NCBI GenBank assembly: GCA_010093485.1
Contig: MU001502.1
Location: forward strand, 950,057 to 1,014,056
From: Karstenula rhodostoma CBS 690.94
Lineage: Eukaryota > Ascomycota > Dothideomycetes > Pleosporales > Didymosphaeriaceae
Direction of reading: 5' to 3'
Length of the DNA stretch: 64,000 nucleotides
Shown here: positions 59,099 through 64,000 of the stretch, piece by piece
How the letters are laid out: each line of letters starts with the position of its first letter
Numbering within the stretch: the first letter of the stretch is position 1
Notes under the pieces: generated by a model
Told to the model about the DNA's origin: nothing
Databases searched by the model: none
The model's input: the letters and a program-made list of their open reading frames with translations, nothing else
Translations under genes and position numbers: made by a program

Positions 59099-62000
59099 AG
59101 AAACTATTATTAAATTCTTTAGCTTAAATATTAAAAATACTCTATCTAAGTATAGTTACTATAATATTAATATTAATATAAATATTTAATATATTACTAG
59201 TATTATTTACTTTTTCTTTTTTTTTCTAACTAATTATTATTATACTTACTACTAGAACTATTTAGGTAGAGTTAAGTTTTATTTTAGAAGTAAATATAGT
59301 ATTTTTTATATTAAAAATAAATTATTAAACTAAGGCGCCTATAATAAATATTAAATAAATAGTAATTATATTTTTTATTTTTTCTATTATAAATTTTAGT
59401 CCTAATTCTATATTACTTCTATTCTATTAATTTCTTTTTAGAAAAACTAATTAATTCTAGCTCTAGCGTTTTAATTACTAATATTATTTTAGTTACTAAT
59501 ATTCTTTTTATTAGAATAATATATACTTAGGCTCTATTTATATAAATTTCTAAAACTATTTCTACTCTAAATATCCTTAATAGTAATAAACCTTTAGAAT
59601 TTTATTTTATTATATTTTAAGGCTATAGTTCTCTCTCCCTTAAGGCTTTTACTAATTTAGTCTAATAGTTTTTTAAAGATTTATTTTATTTTTATTATAG
59701 TTTAGTTTTTTCTTTTTAAGATTTTAGTTTTTTTATATAGATTATTTCTTTTTTATACTCTAATTATAATTTACTTACTTTTAACTCTTTTATATATCTT
59801 AATTTTTTATTCTAAAATACTATTTCTCTTTAATCTTAAATATTCTCTAGTTTAGCTTATTTTTAAGGAGAAAATTCTACTTTTTAGTTTATTAATTTTT
59901 TATCTAGTAGTTTATTTCTTTAGGCCTAATTATTTTCTAAATTTTAATAAAATTATTTTTATACTAGTTTTTTTTTTTTTTTATTCTAAGGCTATTAGTA
60001 GTTCTAGTTTTATTAAATCTTTAACTAGTTATTATCCTTCTTATATTACTAAGAATTCTAATAAAAAAAAAAAAAAAAATTAAATTTTTTTTTTTTCTTT
60101 TTAATAATAGTTCTTTAGCTAGTATTTAGTTCTAAACTTATTTCTTTTCTTTTCTCTATTTTTTTAAAAGTATAGATTTTTTTTTATTATCTATTTCTTT
60201 TATAATTTCTTTTTTTTCTATACTATTTATTTATTTCTTTTATATCTTTCTTTTATTTTCTCTAAAACCCTATTAAATATTTTATTTTCTTTACTTTTCC
60301 TTTCTCTTTTTTACTAACTATTTATAGTTAGTTTTTCTAATACTTTATTAAATTAGAGGGTAGTTAATTTAACTTAGTATTAAATTTAAAAGTAGATATA
60401 TTTATATTTATATTTAAATTAAAATTTTTCTTTCTTTATAGAATAACTATTTTTAGTAAACTACTTTTTATTTATATTATTAATATAATTACTTATTAGA
60501 ATTATTTTCTTTTCTTTTTCTATTTTATTCTCTATAGTCTTTTTTTATCCTTTAAATTTAATTCTAATTATTTTTTTCTCTTTTTAACTACTTAATATCT
60601 AAGTAGTTTAGATACTTTTAATACTAGTTAGTAAGAGTTAATTACTAGGTTTTTAGATACTATTTTTATCTTTTTTTTTAAAATCTAAGCCTTATTATTA
60701 GGGCTAAGCTTATAGAATCTTTTAAGGTAATTACTATATATTATATATTAAAAGAATACTTTATTTAATTCCTCTAACTTAGTTTTACTTTTAAAATTTA
60801 TTTTATTTATTATCTTTTAGTATTTATTTTCTACTTCCCTAATAGTATATTAGATAGTCTATACTATAATTTCTTATATAATTTAGTATAGACTAGTATA
60901 TAACTTCTCTACTATTATTCTAAATAGAATTATAGTTTTATATAAATAATTCTAACTCTACTACCCTATTAAAGCTTCTAATTAATATAATCTAAAAAAG
61001 ATATAACTAGAAAAATTTTATTATAATAAATTATAAAACTTTTTCTTTTTTTTTTATAAGTAACTACTATACTTTTTAATAAAGTTCTTTTTAAAAAAAA
61101 AATTTATTTTACTATAATTCTTTTTACTTTTTAAGTAAGGGTAGCTATAAAAATAAAATTAGTATTTAAAATATTAATAAAGGCTATAAGTTTTTTATTT
61201 AATAAAAAAGTAAAAGTTATTTAACTTCTTTTTTTTTCTAGTTACTTTTAGTTCTATTATATTTTAAACCTATTTACCCTCTACTTTTATAGACTTAGAA
61301 GTCTATTAATATACCTCTATAATTATAGTTTATAATATTAATTTCTTATTATCTATTTTAAATAGAAAAGACTCTATATAAAATTTTCTAATTAGAGATT
61401 AAGAGTTAATTCTAACTTTTTTCTTTTAAAGATTTTTTATTTAAACTATTATTATAGATTTATTTACTCTAGAACTAGTTACCTTCTTAAGAACTAATTA
61501 AATAGTTTATTTTTAAAGGTTTTTTTTTTTATATTTTTATTTTAATTATATTTATCTTTTTAGTTAGATTTATCTCTTTTCTTTAGTACGAAACCTCTAA
61601 TAGAATTATATAAAATATTTTAGCCTTATATATTATATTAATTTCTAGCTTTTAATTACCTTATTTTCTACTTATTAATTTAAAGTTTAATTAGTCTAAT
61701 TTATATTTAAGATTAGTAGAAACCTTTTTACCTTTTAAACTAGAAATTTAGCTAAAGTTTTTTTCTAAATTCTTATTACTAATATTAAAATACTATTTTA
61801 TTTTATAGATAAGGTACTATAATTATATATTTCTCTAGAATTATAGTATAGATACTCTAAATTACTTAAGTTAAAGGTATTTTAGACTATAGTAGAAGTT
61901 AAAAAACTAGATTTTAGTATTAAAAACTTTATAATACTAGCCTTTTTTAATAAGTCTTTATTATTAAAAATATTCTTTTATACTATAGGTACTCTCTCTA

Positions 62001-63643
62001 TAAATACTATAACTCTAGACTTAATATTTCTAATTATAAATTACTTAGGTACTAGTACTAGAATTAATAGTTAGGTAATAAAAGCTTTTAAATAATTTAT
62101 TATTTTATTCTATATAAAGGATTATATCTACTAGTTTATTAAAAGTATATTAGTTATTAACTAGCTTATTAAGAATTAAGCTAGTAATAGTAAATATAAA
62201 TATTTTTTACTATTAATATTTTTTTATTATTAAAGTAAGCCCTCCTATCTTTATAATAATTTTTTAAATTTATATATTTATTTTTTATTTTTATTTTTTA
62301 TTACTACTTAGAACTTTCCTCTCTTCTTATCTCTTAAAGAACTTTTAGAGTAGTAAGATAATTAGAATTATAAATAAAATAGTTTTAAAGTAAACTAAAT
62401 TTATAGTTATCTATTATTTATTTTATTATATAGTCTAAATAGTTTTATTCTAATTTCTATACTATTATAGAAAGTTATATATTTTTTATATCTAATAGAT
62501 ATTTATATTTCTACTTTTTAAATAATTTTCTATTAGTATTCTATATATTACTATAGTCTTATTATTCTAGCTAAGACTTCTAAAGAAGAGAGTTTCTACT
62601 TTTAGTTATATAATTTATAATTAAATAAGGATAGTCTAGATATAACTATTAAACTTATAGAAATAATTATTTAGTAAAATAAATTATTAACTTATTTTAT
62701 TTAACTAACTTTCTAGATAGGCCCTAGTTAACTTTTAATACTTAGAATCTATTAATAAATATTTAAAATAAAATACTTTCTAGAATTTATTCTAGTATAT
62801 ATTAGAGTTTCTATATACTAGTAACTTTATAATATCTTTTTAGTAGATTTTAAAATAAAAGTAAAATAGTTTTTATTTCTTTAACTTATTACTCTATTCT
62901 ATACTTTTTATTTAGAAATTATAGTTCTTTAGAAATATAATAATATTAATATTACTAAATTTTAATATATTATTATTATTTAAACTAAAAGTAAACTAGA
63001 TTATAGTTTTCTTTTAGAGATATATTTCTTTTTTACTTTTTTTATTAATAAATTACTTCTTTTTTTTTATTTTATCTAAAAAGTAATTACTAATATTCTA
63101 ACTTATTTAGTCTATACTACTCTTAATAGGGATAGATAGATTTACTAGAATATAGTAAAAGCTATATAGATTTATATTTTTTAGTATACTTTTTAAATTA
63201 AAATTAAATTTTTTTTTTTTTTTATTAGTATTTCTTATTCTTTAGTAATCTGTTTTAAGTAACTAAGTTATAACTTTTTACTTAAATAAAATTTATTATT
63301 AATATTTTATTTTTTTATTTTCCTTCTAACTTAATTATTACTTAGACTATAATTATTTAAAATCTATTATATTTACTCTTTTTTAGAGTCTAGTAACTAT
63401 TTAAAGATCTACTAGTCTATTATTTAAATATTTTAAATATATATTTAAAAATTTATTATTTTATTATTCTTTCTAGATACTAAAGAGGTTATTTAAAAGT
63501 CTATTAGTTTATTATATTTTCTTTTTAACTATTTAATAGCTATTTAAAAGTCTACTAGATAGGTTTTATTAGTTTTTTAAATTTTATTTACTTAACTTCC
63601 TTAAATCTTTTTAAAGTAGATCTATATTCCTTAATAAAAATTA
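59099..63643 (-). pseudogene. B internal sequence, with internal deletion
   Basis: It aligns with A 15,515-17,130 (here to about 60,768) and then jumps to A 20,955 (here from about 60,770) up to the 5' LTR. The missing segment contains the RT palm found in A. No gag or integrase motif is legible. Pyrimidine-rich runs on plus reflect purine-rich coding strand. Confidence 0.8.
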
Positions 63644-63861
63644 TAGTATTAGATATAATATAAAAAGAGAGAAATATAAAAAAATAAAATTAAATTATTT
63701 TAGTAAAAGTTTATTATATAAAGTCTCTCTTTTTTCTTTTATAATAGACTATTAAAGTAAATATTATCTAGTTTTTTTATTTCTACTAAGCTCTCTTTTT
63801 ATAATAGTCTATTAGATCTATTATTCCCCTAATTTTATATTACTAACTAATCCTTATACTA
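63644..63861 (-). repeat. Family A LTR, right (5' LTR of B)
   Basis: 218 bp, TAGTAT...ATACTA. Confidence 0.93.
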
Positions 63862-64000
63862 TATTAGATATATATATAAAATAGAAAAGAAATAGATAAT
63901 AATATTTAATTATATATTATTTATATAAATTTAATAATATAGTAATATAATATAGTATATATAATAAAGAACTCTATATAATTATAAAATTATTAAAATA
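63862..64000 (+). pseudogene. Gypsy J: RNase H continuation, runs off the window
   Basis: Directly after B the plus-strand frame resumes the RNase H of J. LDIYIKQKRNR is followed by YYLYKFNN and SIYNKELYIIIKLLK, the degraded form of HSRKFxxxExNYxxxDKELLAIVxALK. The two halves of the domain are thus about 27 kb apart in the window. Confidence 0.82.

Larger units (their letters stand above)
36924..63861 (-). mobile_element. Ty3/Gypsy family A copy B, hugely expanded by nested insertions
   Basis: LTRs at 36,924-37,141 and 63,644-63,861 (both 218 bp) bound the element. The flanks TAGTA (36,919-36,923) and TATTA (63,862-63,866) match at four of five bases. Own sequence: 37,142-37,524, about 44,434-44,495, 57,264-57,841 and 59,099-63,643. 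The rest is Copia K, Copia D2 (with F) and G4. Compared with A it lacks the RT-bearing segment equal to about 17,131-20,955, so B is an internally deleted copy. It interrupts Gypsy J in RNase H, and J resumes at 63,862. Confidence 0.9.

Noticed and set aside
1..64000. Mitochondrial genome or linear mitochondrial plasmid (very AT-rich)
   Set aside because: No rRNA, tRNA or respiratory gene is present, whereas nuclear Gypsy, Copia, Tc1 and Fot1 relics are. The AT richness has the CA/TG-loss pattern of RIP.

Overview
This window looks like one block of heavily mutated, nested transposable elements from a filamentous ascomycete (Pezizomycotina-like) genome. By eye G+C is roughly 15-20%, rising in one younger element. 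The dinucleotides CA and TG are almost absent on both strands and TA is in great excess. That is the signature of repeat-induced point mutation (RIP, C to T mainly in CpA). One consequence is that ATG codons are nearly absent and TAA/TAG stops are everywhere, so ordinary gene calling fails here. The relics are recognised by reading through TAG/TAA as former Gln or Trp codons. I see no host gene, tRNA, rRNA or CRISPR array.

Left half (about 1-32,000): the backbone is a chromodomain-type Ty3/Gypsy element on the minus strand ('H'). From right to left it shows gag (about 31,800-30,760), reverse transcriptase (RT), RNase H, integrase and, at about 1,755-1,840, a chromodomain. It is cut by several insertions. 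A Fot1/pogo DNA transposon lies at 25,039-26,898. A Tc1/mariner transposon (13,167-24,655) is itself split by a complete Ty3/Gypsy element 'A' (14,290-24,089, 5-bp duplication TAATA). A Ty1/Copia element 'D1' lies at 2,360-12,950. Two opposed pieces of the A family (1-719 and 725-1,061) lie at the left edge.

Right half (about 34,000-64,000): a second Ty3/Gypsy element 'J' on the plus strand (34,381-36,923) stops at the A-family copy 'B' (36,924-63,861) and resumes at 63,862 in its RNase H domain. B carries Copia 'K' (37,525-44,433, plus strand, duplication ATAAT) and Copia 'D2' (44,496-57,263, minus strand, duplication TTAAT). D2 carries a third Copia family, 'F' (46,611-53,837, duplication CTATT). 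The nesting therefore reaches four levels: J, B, D2, F. F is the richest in G+C and residual CA/TG, which fits its place as the youngest insertion.

Two short retroposon-like families are scattered through the larger elements. 'G' is a 1.26-kb unit with four full-length copies and five truncated ones of 94-287 bp. All nine share one end and are flanked by duplications of about 9-13 bp. It shows no poly(A) tail, no inverted repeats and no recognised coding domain. 'E' has three copies with a shared start, a poly(A) end and, in two of the three, clear 10-bp duplications. F also has a candidate antisense reading frame (47,199 to about 48,385) between the end of pol and its 3' LTR, behind a pyrimidine-rich leader. 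G and the F antisense frame are the parts most likely to be undescribed. All names (A-F, H, J, K, G, E, X) are mine for this window.
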